From Melittangium boletus DSM 14713 (GTDB lineage Bacteria; Myxococcota; Myxococcia; Myxococcales; Myxococcaceae): DNA of 64,000 nt. This document shows, one piece after another, positions 1 to 8,350 of the stretch (positions within the stretch are counted from its first letter, which is position 1; every line of letters begins with the position of its first letter). The stretch is from NCBI RefSeq assembly GCF_002305855.1, contig NZ_CP022163.1, forward strand, positions 1,860,292-1,924,291. Direction: 5' to 3'. The notes beneath the pieces were generated by a model. It made no database searches and was not told the DNA's origin. It saw only the letters and a list, made by a program, of their open reading frames with translations. The position numbers were made by a program, and so were the translations under genes.

Positions 1-892
1 GACGCTCGGGAATCCGGAGATCGGCGCTGAGGCCGATGCTGCGCAGATCCTTCACACGCAGGATGTCGTCCAGGCCGCCAGCGATGATGAGGTGCTCCTG
101 AGCCACGAGCACTTCCCGGGGCTCGGGAGGCAACGTGACGCCATCGCGCACGAGTCCCCGCACGGGAATCCCAAGTCCCTCGGTGACATAGCGAAGCTCC
201 TTTCCCACCAGACGGGAGCCAGGCGTGAGCACCGCCTCCGTCACGTACTCTCGTCGGGGCAGGGCCCTCTCGCCGCCCTCCGCGCCGCGCTCCGGGAGGA
301 AGCGCCGCATGAGCATCAGCGTCGCGATGATGCCGACGACCGCCAGGGGGAGCCCCACCGGCGCGAGCTCGGCGAAGCCAATGCGCTCGAGTCCCACCTG
401 CTCCAGCGCCGCGCTGACAACGAGGTTGGTGGACGTGCCGAACAGGAAGATGGCGCCCCCCAGCATGGAGGTGAACGCCATGGGCATCAACAGCCCGCGC
501 GGGGCCACTCTCGCCTGAGCGGACGCCGCGGTCACGACGGGCAGAAACGCCGCCGTCACCGCCGTGTTCGACGCAACGGAGGAGAACGCGCAGACGGCCA
601 CCAGCATCATGACGACGAAGACCCGTGGGTTGAAACGCGAGAGGGAGAGCAGCCGCCGGCCCACGAGCTGCATCACACCAGTCGCACTGAGCCCCTGCGT
701 CAGCGCCAGGAGCGTGAAGATGAAGATGGCCGTGTCGCTCGAGAACCCGGAGAGGGCCTCCCGCGGCGTCACGAGCCCGCTCAGCACCAACAGCACGATG
801 ATGGCAAGGGAGCTCAGCTCGATGGGAATGCGATCGATGGAGAGCAGGACGATGGCGATCACCATCACGCCCAGGGCGACTATCGTGACCAT
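1..892 (-). CDS. SLC13-type anion permease with TrkA-C domain (partial, C-terminus outside window)
   Basis: This gene reads leftward from an ATG at 892 and runs off the window start, leaving about 297 residues. The protein is very hydrophobic: it begins with a membrane helix (MVTIVALGVMVIAIVLLSID) and has several more before residue 200. It contains SNTAVTA, which matches the SNT-type motif of divalent anion:Na+ symporters, and a second small-residue motif, FGTSTNLV. From about residue 215 the sequence becomes soluble and reads like a TrkA-C (RCK-C) domain (LTPGSRLVGKELRY, then VLVAQEHLIIAGG), the usual insert in SLC13 family permeases. It probably moves sulfate, dicarboxylate or a similar anion across the inner membrane; the substrate cannot be told. 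The M48 protease gene ends 64 bases upstream on the same strand, so the two may be co-transcribed. Confidence 0.85.
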   Translation of the reverse strand, partial: MVTIVALGVMVIAIVLLSIDRIPIELSSLAIIVLLVLSGLVTPREALSGFSSDTAIFIFTLLALTQGLSATGVMQLVGRRLLSLSRFNPRVFVVMMLVAVCAFSSVASNTAVTAAFLPVVTAASAQARVAPRGLLMPMAFTSMLGGAIFLFGTSTNLVVSAALEQVGLERIGFAELAPVGLPLAVVGIIATLMLMRRFLPERGAEGGERALPRREYVTEAVLTPGSRLVGKELRYVTEGLGIPVRGLVRDGVTLPPEPREVLVAQEHLIIAGGLDDILRVKDLRSIGLSADLRIPER

Positions 893-956
893 GTCTGTAG
901 AGTGAGGAGAACCCGGGGTGGGAGCAATGAGGCGAGCTCGAGGCCTCGGGGATGCA

Positions 957-1829
957 TCAGGCGGATGCCTGCCTGGCGAGGTCGTGCCGGGCGAAGGGCG
1001 GCGGCCGGCTGCTGGCACTCCGCCGCCGCGTGGCTCCCACGCGTGGGTAGAACCGAGGGCCACGACGAAGCGAGCGGAGAATGAGGGCCTTCGCTCGCCG
1101 CGCCTGCTCCTCGGCGGCCATCCTCCTGAGCTGATGGATGCGCTCGTCCAGGGAGCGCCCCTCCAAGCTGGGGGCCGTGAAGGGGGTTCCCACCTCGGAG
1201 AGAGAAACAAGCTCCCCCCAGGTGGCGCGCTCCTTCAACCGTGCGAGCAAGGCCGCCAGGCCCAGGGCGTCTCCGAGCAGCCCGGCAGCGGTTCTGTCGG
1301 CGATCAGATCCCGCTCGGGCGGAGTCCCCAACCGATGCAGCCGAGTGAGCACCCGACGCGCGATGGCCGCGCCCCGCGCATCCAGCGTGCGTGCGCGTCC
1401 CCCGCACTTCGCCCCCACCCTCATCAGCACCGCCGCCAGCACGGCCACGAGCGTGGCACGGCGCGTGTGGCCATGAGCGATATGCGCGAGCTCATGCGCG
1501 AGCATGGCACGCAACTCGGCCTCATCGAGCTCTTCGAGCGCGGCGCTCGTGAGCATGATTCTGGACGAGCGAGAGCCCAGGCCGCAGGAGAACGCGTTCG
1601 GCCGCGGGCGACGCACCACGTAGAGAGGGGGAGAGGGAATCCCCGCGGCGATGCTGAGGTGCGCCATCAACTCATGCAGCCAAGGCGCCTCCTCGAAATG
1701 AAGCCGGCGCGCACCATGAAGTGCAACCACGAAGGAGTCCATGCGCGTGGAGAGCCACCCCACGAGGCCCGCCAACCCGAGAAACGAAACCGTGAACAAG
1801 GCGAGAGTGGTCAGAGTCCACATGGACAT
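957..1829 (-). CDS. M48-family (HtpX-like) membrane zinc metalloprotease
   Basis: The protein has 290 residues. A hydrophobic N-terminal segment (residues 4-26) anchors it in the membrane. Residues 112-116 are HELAH, the HExxH zinc and catalytic motif, followed by IAHGH. The pattern NAFSCG...IMLTSAALEELDEAELRAMLAHELAHI is typical of M48 peptidases, which cleave misfolded or membrane proteins. In HtpX the third zinc ligand is a Glu four residues before an Asp (REFAAD); the equivalent here (RDLIAD, residues 173-178) seems to have Asp, a possible variation. The start is supported by an AGGAAGGAG ribosome binding site directly before the ATG. The C-terminus is Arg-rich and low complexity. It lies just upstream of the SLC13 permease gene on the same strand. 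Confidence 0.85.
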   Translation of the reverse strand: MSMWTLTTLALFTVSFLGLAGLVGWLSTRMDSFVVALHGARRLHFEEAPWLHELMAHLSIAAGIPSPPLYVVRRPRPNAFSCGLGSRSSRIMLTSAALEELDEAELRAMLAHELAHIAHGHTRRATLVAVLAAVLMRVGAKCGGRARTLDARGAAIARRVLTRLHRLGTPPERDLIADRTAAGLLGDALGLAALLARLKERATWGELVSLSEVGTPFTAPSLEGRSLDERIHQLRRMAAEEQARRAKALILRSLRRGPRFYPRVGATRRRSASSRPPPFARHDLARQASA

Positions 1830-2276
1830 GCTCCTTCCTGGCGATGGGGTGGTGGAAGCACTCGTGCCCGTGCCATCACAGCCACACGTGCGAATGAGGG
1901 ACGCGCCCGCGCCTCAGCGGTGGGCGCGGTCGCCAGGCAAGGCCCCGACCTCGATGCACACCCGCCGCCCGGCCCTCGAGAGGGCTTCATGACTCAGGGC
2001 GCTGGCGCGGGACGAGGTACACATGGCTCTGCCTTCTCAACAACGAACGCACCCCACCTCATCCCAGACCCCCACGCATGCTCACGGACAACCCCCCGCA
2101 CAACCGCTCCCGGCCGAACGGACGGTTCCCTCCAGCACGGACAACTCGAGCAGGAAGCGACCCCCGAGCGGTAGCCGGAAGGCTCAGTCCAGGTCGCGCC
2201 AGAAGGAGCGTAGCGCCGTGATGCTACCCGTCCGGAGTTCGACGTGATGGCAACGACTTGAAGACGGACGGGGGCC
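1830..2276. other. Intergenic stretch without a supported gene
   Basis: About 450 bases between the divergent M48 gene and the next rightward open frame. Short open frames exist on both strands but none has a good start signal, a recognisable domain or codon use like the neighbours. The stretch TTCTGGCGCGACCTGGAC, read leftward near 2190-2210, could be the tail of a decayed gene, but this is too short to call. Confidence 0.4.
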
Positions 2277-2741
2277 GTGCTCGGCGAAGGTCGCGAGCGG
2301 TGCAGTTCGCGAAGCACTTCGGCGACTGGCGCCCTCCTGTCACTCGATCCGCACGAACATGTGGCGTGGTCCGAGGATCATGGCGGCTCCTGGCGGTATG
2401 GATCCGCCAATGGCCAGTACCGTTCCTACATGAACGACAACGACACCTCGCACCCGGCAACGCGACTGCCGCAATACGGTTTCCGGTTGTCGAACGGCTC
2501 GACCCTGGGAGGGCAGCCGTACTACGCCTACTCGACGGATAGCGTCGGCGGATTCATCGCGGCGGGTACTGGCGTTGGCACCCTGACGATCAAGAATACG
2601 TCGACGGGCGCGCAGTCGACCTGCACGCCATCGCAAGGCCATAAATGGATTAAACCGAACCCGGCACCTGGCACGAACGCGCGAGACGTCCCCAGTCTCT
2701 GGGCAGGTCCGCTTTCGCCCTACTTCGACAGCCGAGGGTAG
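2277..2741 (+). CDS. Hypothetical protein, possibly a transferred gene remnant
   Basis: An open frame of 154 codons from a GTG at 2277. I do not recognise it. The first 25 residues look like noise, but from about residue 22 the composition resembles a folded extracellular protein: rich in Gly, Ser, Tyr and Asn, with stretches such as SWRYGSANGQYRSYMNDND and TLTIKNTSTGAQSTC and no membrane helix. Its codon use is less GC-biased in third positions than that of the neighbours, suggesting foreign origin. There is no clear ribosome binding site, so the true start may be missing and the frame may be a truncated gene. A stem-loop directly follows the stop. Confidence 0.4.
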   Translation: MLGEGRERCSSRSTSATGALLSLDPHEHVAWSEDHGGSWRYGSANGQYRSYMNDNDTSHPATRLPQYGFRLSNGSTLGGQPYYAYSTDSVGGFIAAGTGVGTLTIKNTSTGAQSTCTPSQGHKWIKPNPAPGTNARDVPSLWAGPLSPYFDSRG

Positions 2742-2743
2742 AC

Positions 2744-2769
2744 GGGCAGGCAGGTTAGAGTGCCTGCCC
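2744..2769 (+). terminator. Stem-loop between the orphan frame and the DoxX-like gene
   Basis: A perfect 9-bp inverted repeat (GGGCAGGCA, 8-base loop, TGCCTGCCC) begins two bases after the stop codon at 2741 and ends three bases before the ATG at 2773. It could terminate the upstream frame. Its position also means the DoxX-like gene has no room for a ribosome binding site unless the hairpin is absent from the mRNA. Confidence 0.45.
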
Positions 2770-2772
2770 TAT

Positions 2773-3186
2773 ATGCCGACTCCCGACTCGAACCTCTTCC
2801 CCCTCTGGCTCGTCCAGGCGCTGTGCACCCTCTTCCTCGCCATCACCTTCCTCCAGTCTGGCCTGGACAAGGTCATCGACTGGAAGGGCAACCTGGGGTG
2901 GCTGACCGGACACTTCGCCAAGAGCCCGCTGCGCGGGATGGTGCCGCTGCTGCTGGCGACCCTCACGGTGCTGGAGCTGGCCGCTGGCGCGGTGAGCGCG
3001 GCCGGGCTGGTGTTCCTGGTGCTCCCTGGCTCCACGCGAGTGGCCATGTGGGGCGCGGCCCTCTCCGGACTCTCCTTCGTGGCCCTCTTCTTCGGCCAGC
3101 GCATGGCCAAGGACTACGCGGGGGCCGGGGGCCTCGTCCCTTATTTCCTCGTGAGTCTGGTGGCCCTCCTCACCCTGCGCGGCTGA
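2773..3186 (+). CDS. DoxX-like four-helix membrane protein
   Basis: A 137-residue integral membrane protein with four predicted helices, at about residues 10-28, 55-75, 78-108 and 118-135. The first helix ends with FLQSGLDKVIDW, resembling the R/QSGxxKxxDP motif near the first helix of DoxX/SURF4-like proteins. Such proteins are small inner-membrane proteins, sometimes tied to quinone- or thiosulfate-linked redox reactions; a specific role cannot be assigned. No Shine-Dalgarno sequence is visible, because the region before the ATG is a hairpin followed by TATATG. The next gene, on the opposite strand, ends about 70 bases downstream. Confidence 0.65.
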   Translation: MPTPDSNLFPLWLVQALCTLFLAITFLQSGLDKVIDWKGNLGWLTGHFAKSPLRGMVPLLLATLTVLELAAGAVSAAGLVFLVLPGSTRVAMWGAALSGLSFVALFFGQRMAKDYAGAGGLVPYFLVSLVALLTLRG

Positions 3187-3255
3187 ATCGTTCTGGTCCC
3201 TCCACCGGATGCGGAGGGAGCGAGCGTGGAACCCGAGGCCGCAGCCAGGTGAGCC

Positions 3256-5682
3256 TCAGAACGCCTGGGAGTTCTTCCTGCTCTGCTTCTCGACCTTTGC
3301 CTTGTCGCTCGCCGCGATCTCGGCCTCCATGGCCTTCTTCGCGGAGGGGATCGTGAAGGTCAGGAACGTCGTGGTGGAGGGCCAGTCCCGAGACACGGTG
3401 ATGACCACGCCGTCCCGCCGATTCCAGGTGTGCACCACTTTCCCGAGGCCGATCCTTCCTTTCTTGGAGTTCGGTGCTCCGTATTTCGCCTGGACCATGG
3501 AAGAGATCCGGCCGACTTGTTCGATGTCTATGAAGGAGGGGAACTCGTACTGGAAGACCGCCAATTGATCCGTGGCGGCCACATAGCCCACCCGAAGCTT
3601 GTCGGCGCCGTCGAGCAGATCCTTGGCCGGGTAGAGGTCGTACCAATAAGCGTCGTCCTCTCGTTCTGGCACGACTCCTTCCCGCCTGGCGGCTCGCCGG
3701 ATGTCCTGTCGCTTCGCGGAGGAGAGCGCCACCCCGAAGACAGTCGTTGCATCCTTGGGCACTCCCTGGTCTTTCTCCCGGAGCGCGGAGAGGTTGGAGC
3801 AACCCCTGGCATTTCCGCTGGTGCAGGCCTGTTCATAGAGCGAGGCGGCGCGGCGCTCATCCTTGGGCACGCCCTGGCCCTCCTCGTGGAGCATGCCGAG
3901 TTTGAGGCAACCCGTGGCATGTCCGCCAGCGCAGGACTGCTCCCACAGCGTGGCGGCACGGCGCTCGTCCTTGGGCACGCCCTGGCCGTTGATGTAGAGT
4001 ACGCCGAGGCACGTGCATCCCTGGACGTCACCGCCGGTGCAGGCCTGTTCATAGAGCGCGGCGGCGCGGCGCTCATCCTTGGGCACGCCTTGGCCCTCCT
4101 CGTGGATCAAGCCGAGTTTGAGGCAACCCGTGGCATGTCCGCCGGTGCAAGCCTGCTCCCATAGCGTGGCGGCACGGCGCTCATCCTGGGGCACGCCCTG
4201 GCCGCTGAAGTACAGCACGCCGAGGCTCGTGCATCCCGGGAAAAGACCGCTTGTGCAGGCCTGTTCATAGAGCGCGGCGGCGCGGCGCTCATCCTTGGGC
4301 ACGCCCTGGCCCTCCTCGTGGAGCATGCCGAGGTTGAAGCAACCCTTGGCGTATCCGCCAAAGCAGGCCTGTTCATAGAGCGCGGCGGCGCGACGCTCGT
4401 CCTTGGGCACGCCTTGGCCGTTGAAGTACAGCACGCCAAGGTTGAAGCAACCCGTGGCATGTCCGCCAGTGCAGGCCTGTTCATAAAGCGAGGCGGCGCG
4501 GTGCTCATCCTTGGGCACGCCCTGGCCGTTGAAGTAGAGCGTGCCGAGGCTCGTGCATCCCTGGAAAAAACCGCCAGTGCAGGCCTGCTCATAGAGCACG
4601 GCGACGCGGTGCTCATCCTGGGGCACGCCCTGGCCGTTGAAGTACAGCACGCCAAGGTTGAAGCAACCCGTGGCATGTCCGCCGGTGCAAGCCTGCTCAT
4701 AGAGCGTGGCGGCACGGCGCTCATCCTGGGGCACGCCCTGGCCGTTGAAGTACAGCACGCCGAGGCTCGTGCATCCCTGGAAAAGACCGCCGGTGCAGGC
4801 CTGCTCATAGAGCGCGGCGGCACGGCGCTCATCCTGGGGCACGCCCTGGCCCTCCTCGTGGAGCACACCGAGGTTGAAGCAACCCGTGGCATGTCCGCCG
4901 GTGCAAGCCTGCTCATAGAGCGTGGCGGCACGGCGCTCATCCTGGGGCACACCCTGGCCGTTGAAGTAGAGCGTGCCGAGGCTCGTGCATCCCTGGGAAA
5001 GACCGCCGGTGCAGGCCTGCTCATAGAGCGCGGCGACGCGGCGCTCATCCTGGGGCATGCCCTGGCCGTTGGCGTAGAGCACGCCGAGGTTGAAGCAACC
5101 CGTGGCATGTCCGCCAGTGCAGGACTGCTCCCACAGCGCGGCGGCGCGGTGCTCATCCTTGGGCACGCCCTGGCCGTTGGCGTAGAGCACGCCGAGGCTC
5201 GTGCATCCCTGGAAAAGATCGCCAGTGCAGGACTGCTCCCACAGCGCGGCGGCGCGGTGCTCATCCTTGGGCACGCCCTGGCCCGTCATGTGGCTCACGC
5301 CGAGGTTGAAGCAACCCTTGGCGTATCCGCCAGAGCAGGCCTGTTCATAGAGCGCGGCGGCGCGGCGCTCATCCTTGGGCACGCCCTGGCCGTTGTCGTA
5401 GAGCGCGCCGAGGTTGCTACACCCCTGGGCAAGGCCCCCGGAGCAGGCCTGTTCATAGAGCGAGGCGGCTCGGCGCTCGTCCTTGGGAACTCCCTGCCCC
5501 TCCTCGTACCGCGAGCCAAGATCGAACTGACTCCGGGCATCTCCGGCTTCACTGGCGGGGGCAGGGGCGGGTGAGGGGGCAGGGGCGGGTGAGGGGCAGG
5601 GGCGGGTGAGGGGCAGGGGCGGGTGAGGAGGGCAGCGTACTGGGGGGGGACAAGGCTGCTCGACCCCCCGAGGCGCATCCAC
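3256..5682 (-). CDS. Sel1-repeat protein (frame separated from its lipoprotein signal peptide)
   Basis: The open frame has 808 codons from a GTG at 5682 that follows a stop directly, so it has no signal peptide of its own. After a Pro/Ala-rich linker come about 17 Sel1-type repeats of 36 residues with the pattern A..LYEQACxGGxAxGCxNLGxLYxNGQGVPKDERRA. Sel1 repeats form alpha-solenoids that bind protein partners. The last 150 or so residues (from TTVFGVALSSAKR to the Lys-rich tail) form a separate non-repeat domain of unknown function. Just upstream, in another frame, lies a good lipoprotein signal peptide (positions 5755-5660). The two frames are joined by a run of eight C residues and a 17/18-bp tandem repeat. 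The intact protein would be an envelope lipoprotein; as sequenced, signal and repeats are not translated together. Phase variation, decay or a sequencing error are all possible. Confidence 0.8.
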   Translation of the reverse strand: MDAPRGVEQPCPPPVRCPPHPPLPLTRPCPSPAPAPSPAPAPASEAGDARSQFDLGSRYEEGQGVPKDERRAASLYEQACSGGLAQGCSNLGALYDNGQGVPKDERRAAALYEQACSGGYAKGCFNLGVSHMTGQGVPKDEHRAAALWEQSCTGDLFQGCTSLGVLYANGQGVPKDEHRAAALWEQSCTGGHATGCFNLGVLYANGQGMPQDERRVAALYEQACTGGLSQGCTSLGTLYFNGQGVPQDERRAATLYEQACTGGHATGCFNLGVLHEEGQGVPQDERRAAALYEQACTGGLFQGCTSLGVLYFNGQGVPQDERRAATLYEQACTGGHATGCFNLGVLYFNGQGVPQDEHRVAVLYEQACTGGFFQGCTSLGTLYFNGQGVPKDEHRAASLYEQACTGGHATGCFNLGVLYFNGQGVPKDERRAAALYEQACFGGYAKGCFNLGMLHEEGQGVPKDERRAAALYEQACTSGLFPGCTSLGVLYFSGQGVPQDERRAATLWEQACTGGHATGCLKLGLIHEEGQGVPKDERRAAALYEQACTGGDVQGCTCLGVLYINGQGVPKDERRAATLWEQSCAGGHATGCLKLGMLHEEGQGVPKDERRAASLYEQACTSGNARGCSNLSALREKDQGVPKDATTVFGVALSSAKRQDIRRAARREGVVPEREDDAYWYDLYPAKDLLDGADKLRVGYVAATDQLAVFQYEFPSFIDIEQVGRISSMVQAKYGAPNSKKGRIGLGKVVHTWNRRDGVVITVSRDWPSTTTFLTFTIPSAKKAMEAEIAASDKAKVEKQSRKNSQAF
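3750..5530 (-). repeat. 108-bp tandem repeats encoding Sel1 units
   Basis: About 16 head-to-tail copies of a 108-bp unit, many nearly identical at the DNA level. Two unit types alternate over most of the array: one encodes HATGCFNLG and the other encodes xxQGCTSLG, so the effective repeat is a 216-bp dimer. That points to expansion by unequal recombination of two-unit blocks. Confidence 0.9.
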
Positions 5683-5755
5683 TCAGCATCAGCAGCCCGA
5701 AAAAGACGCCGCGTCCCATGCTCAGCCGCACTGACCTTCCTCGTGCTCCCGACAT
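5549..5755 (-). other. Lipoprotein signal-peptide frame belonging to the Sel1 gene
   Basis: An ATG at 5755 preceded by a GAGGGG ribosome binding site opens a 68-codon frame with an Arg-rich n-region, a hydrophobic stretch (VFFGLLML) and the lipobox LSGC at its end. It then enters the Pro-rich linker in the frame ending at the TGA at 5549, one frame away from the Sel1 repeats. Removing one base from the C8 run (G8 at 5642-5649 on the + strand), or adding one 17-bp unit to the repeat at 5557-5626, would fuse this signal to the repeats. It is best read as the true 5' end of the Sel1 lipoprotein gene. Confidence 0.7.
5557..5626. repeat. 17/18-bp G-rich tandem repeat in the signal/linker junction
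   Basis: Four copies of GGGG(G)CAGGGGCGGGTGA: two of 18 bp (5557-5574, 5575-5592) and two of 17 bp (5593-5609, 5610-5626). Since 17 is not a multiple of three, a change in the number of 17-bp units changes the reading frame across the junction. Confidence 0.9.
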
Positions 5756-6041
5756 TCCTGGTCCCCTCTGGATTGGTACGAAACACTTCACATGCCGTCT
5801 TGGTTCATCCGGAACCTAGCACCTAGCGTCCCTGTGTCATCGCGCGAGGAGTGAAGAATCGCCTGCGGAGGAACGGACGGGGCAGCCGAGAGATGCTGAG
5901 GTCAGCTTAAGCTGGTTAATCAGGGTTTCACTCTGTGCATTCAAGTCACGGCGAAGACAGGCTAGAAGAGGAGCGCGGGAGAATGGGTGCCCGAGTCGGG
6001 CCGTGCGGTGCGCATGACGGGAGCGCGAGTCTCACCTAGTA

Positions 6042-6431
6042 CTACAGTTGGACGTGGATATTGGGCGCTCTGCGGCGGTAGTGGCAGAGTTTGGCGACGG
6101 CCTGATGGTGGCGCCGCCAGCGGCTCCAGCGCAGGATGAAGTCCAGCGCGGGCCGCACCACCCACCGCGCGAGTTTCCACATCAGACGTCTCACTTCCTG
6201 AACACTGAAGCGGATAAGGACAGGCCTCGCCGCCGTCGAAACGCTCCCATGCGACTTCTTCGATGCGGCGGGCCCAGGCGTTTTGGGACTGGGTGCTCCT
6301 TCTCGGACGCGTTGGCCATGACTCGCGCGGCCGCCAGGAATGCATGTGCTACCAGGCACAGCGTCATGTGGCGGTACCACCCTCGCCATTTCCTCACCTC
6401 ATAGTCGTCCAATCCCACCTCTCCCTTGGCC
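6042..6431 (-). pseudogene. IS701-type transposase, 3' remnant with frameshift
   Basis: Read leftward, 6431 to about 6290 encodes [24 protein letters not shown] followed by [12 protein letters not shown], the conserved C-terminal block of IS701-family transposases. The rest of the C-terminus ([13 protein letters not shown], then LRWSRWRRHHQAVAKL and CHYRRR, stop at 6042) is in another frame, so the remnant has a frameshift between about 6190 and 6290. The N-terminal two thirds is missing: the homology starts exactly where the left end of the ISAs1-like element lies. The other half was not found on the far side of that element, so a deletion accompanied or followed the insertion. No function is expected. 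Confidence 0.7.
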
Positions 6432-8112
6432 CAGGCTTGATTCAAAGTCCCACGGGAGAAGTTATCCCACCTGGACCTACGGGCGAGGTAAGGTGCCCGC
6501 CCACGGGCTGAGGAGAAGCGAGCGGCGCAGGGCTGCTCGCGTGGCACGAGCCCGACACAGGTAGGACGCGGGCCCAAGTTGGGGCCATTTGGAGAGTGGA
6601 AATGGGCAGGGAGAAAAACCGGGGCGGGAGAGCTGGCGGGCCCTCCACACTCCCTGAACGGCAAGGAGAAGCGAGGAGTCGCAAGAGAGAAGACACCTCG
6701 CCCGTGCAGGGGATGATGACGCGGTTGGCAATCACGTTCAAGCAGATAGTGGACCCCCGGACAAATCGCGGCAAGAGGCATGGTTTGGGGGCGATACTGT
6801 CGCTGTTGGTGCAAGGGATGGCGACGGGAAGAAGAGTGCTGCGACAGGTAGAGGCGTTGAGTGTGGACCTGGTGCGCGAAGGGACCGAGCCTGAGGGATT
6901 GCGCGGACCTGTGTCGGACACGACCTTGGATAGACTGCTCAGTCAGCTCGAGCCCGAGGGGTTGGACAAGGTGTTGCGGCAATCGGTGCGGACAGCGCTC
7001 AAGCAGGGAGTGCTGCGGCAGGACAGGATGGCAGCGGGAGTGGTGTCGATTGACGACAAGGCGGGGGAGAGCACGCGAGGACAAGCGCCGTGCGAGCCGA
7101 GCCACACGACAAGAGACGAGAAGGGGCAGGAGTATTGGTACCCCTTCGCGCTCAGGGCAGCGCTCACCAGCAGCAGGGCATGCCCGGTGCTCGACCAGAT
7201 GATGCTGGAGGGCAAGCAAGGGGAGGCGACGGCCTTCCCCACGCTGCTGGGCAGGGTGGTGGAGAAGTATGGAGAGCATTTCAAATACGTGACGGCAGAC
7301 GCGGGGCTGACGAGTGCGGCGAACGCGAAGGCGGTGAGAGAGGCGGGCAAGCATTACCTGTTCGCGGTGAAAGAGAACTTCCAGCGGCTCTACCCAATGA
7401 TGTGGGTGGCGTTGGGGACAGCGCCCGTGCAGGTGTCGGTGCGAGAGCGAGCACGAGGCGAGTGGGTGGAGCGGGAGGTGAGAGCGGTGCGAGTGCCCGA
7501 GACGGAAGAGTTTCCCGAAGCGAAGCAATGGGTGTGGGTGCGCAGCAGGCGGGAGCGGGAGGGGAGCTTGTCCGAGGTGGAAACGAGATTGTTTGTCACC
7601 TCCATCCCCAGCGGGGAGTTGTCCGGACAGCAGCTGCTGACGGTGGTGAGAGGGCATTGGGGAATAGAGAACGGGCCGAATTGGACGGCGGACGTGGTGT
7701 TGGAGGAAGACACGGGCTCGGCGAGCTTGAGAGGACAAGCACCGGTGGTGCTCAGTTGGCTGCGCTTGCTGGCCTACAACCTGTTGGCGCTGGTGCGCAC
7801 GCACCTGCCGCCAAAGGATGGACGGCCCGTGTCGTATGCCCGCTGCCAGGAAGTGCTCTACCAAGGCTTGCTGGGCCTGGCGGTGCTCCCGGAGAGTCTG
7901 GCCCCACTTGCCTGAGCGCCCGCCAGCGCCCGGCTCCGGCCTCCTCTGCCTCCACCTCCTCGGCTTCGCGGGTCCGTCCTCAGCCAGTTGCCCTCCCCGA
8001 GGCGCTCCTGTCGCGAGCGCCTGCTGGGAGCACGCCACGCTCTTGCCTGAAACGGCTTGCCCCCGGGCCCGCCCCCTTCAAAACCTCCCTCTCGGACTTT
8101 GGATCAGGCCTG
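6432..8112 (+). mobile_element. ISAs1-like insertion sequence
   Basis: The transposase gene is bracketed by imperfect inverted repeats: CAGGCTTGATTCAAAGTCC at 6432-6450 and the reverse complement of CAGGCCTGATCCAAAGTCC at 8094-8112, which match at 17 of 19 positions. The element is therefore about 1.68 kb. Its left end abuts the IS701 remnant. I could not make out a clear target duplication. Confidence 0.6.
6596..7915 (+). CDS. ISAs1-family DDE transposase
   Basis: The frame has 439 codons; translation may begin later, for example at the ATG at 6713, since the first 39 residues are low complexity. The N-terminal block [19 protein letters not shown] followed by [15 protein letters not shown] matches the helper domain found before the DDE domain of ISAs1 transposases. 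The catalytic triad is visible as the first Asp in VSIDDKAG, the second in YVTADAGL, and the Glu in [27 protein letters not shown] is the family's C-terminal signature with small changes. The gene is intact, so the element may still be active or may only recently have become inactive. It moves its own element by cut and paste. Confidence 0.85.
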   Translation: MEMGREKNRGGRAGGPSTLPERQGEARSRKREDTSPVQGMMTRLAITFKQIVDPRTNRGKRHGLGAILSLLVQGMATGRRVLRQVEALSVDLVREGTEPEGLRGPVSDTTLDRLLSQLEPEGLDKVLRQSVRTALKQGVLRQDRMAAGVVSIDDKAGESTRGQAPCEPSHTTRDEKGQEYWYPFALRAALTSSRACPVLDQMMLEGKQGEATAFPTLLGRVVEKYGEHFKYVTADAGLTSAANAKAVREAGKHYLFAVKENFQRLYPMMWVALGTAPVQVSVRERARGEWVEREVRAVRVPETEEFPEAKQWVWVRSRREREGSLSEVETRLFVTSIPSGELSGQQLLTVVRGHWGIENGPNWTADVVLEEDTGSASLRGQAPVVLSWLRLLAYNLLALVRTHLPPKDGRPVSYARCQEVLYQGLLGLAVLPESLAPLA

Positions 8113-8350
8113 ATACGAGGGGATGTCTCAGCCACACCAACTCAATGGTCCGTTCAACTCCGCGAGCACGAGCGGGAATGCGAACGCGTACATCGTGTCC
8201 GATTCCCAGACGGGCCAGCACCCGTGCGGAGGTCTCGGAGATGCGCACGGCGAAGCCACGCAACATCCCGGGACAGCGACTCCTCTCAAGGACGACGGAC
8301 ACCACGGCCGCCCAGATGGAGCAACGGGATGATGGCAAATGGCCGGGACA
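8113..8350. other. Gap between the ISAs1-like element and the HD-HSP90 gene
   Basis: About 240 bases with no supported gene. Short frames run on both strands. The leftward one encoding GFAVRISETSARVLARL looks faintly protein-like but has no start signal or recognisable family. It may be debris of whatever flanked the HD-HSP90 gene before the insertions. Confidence 0.4.

Noticed and set aside
4107..5574. Long plus- and minus-strand frames in other registers across the Sel1 array
   Set aside because: Tandem 108-bp repeats keep all frames open; only the register with the LYEQAC/GQGVPKDERRA pattern is a known fold.
6191..8038. A 615-codon minus-strand frame across the ISAs1-like transposase
   Set aside because: Most of it is antisense to an intact transposase. 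Only its last part ([15 protein letters not shown]...) is meaningful, and that belongs to the IS701 remnant.
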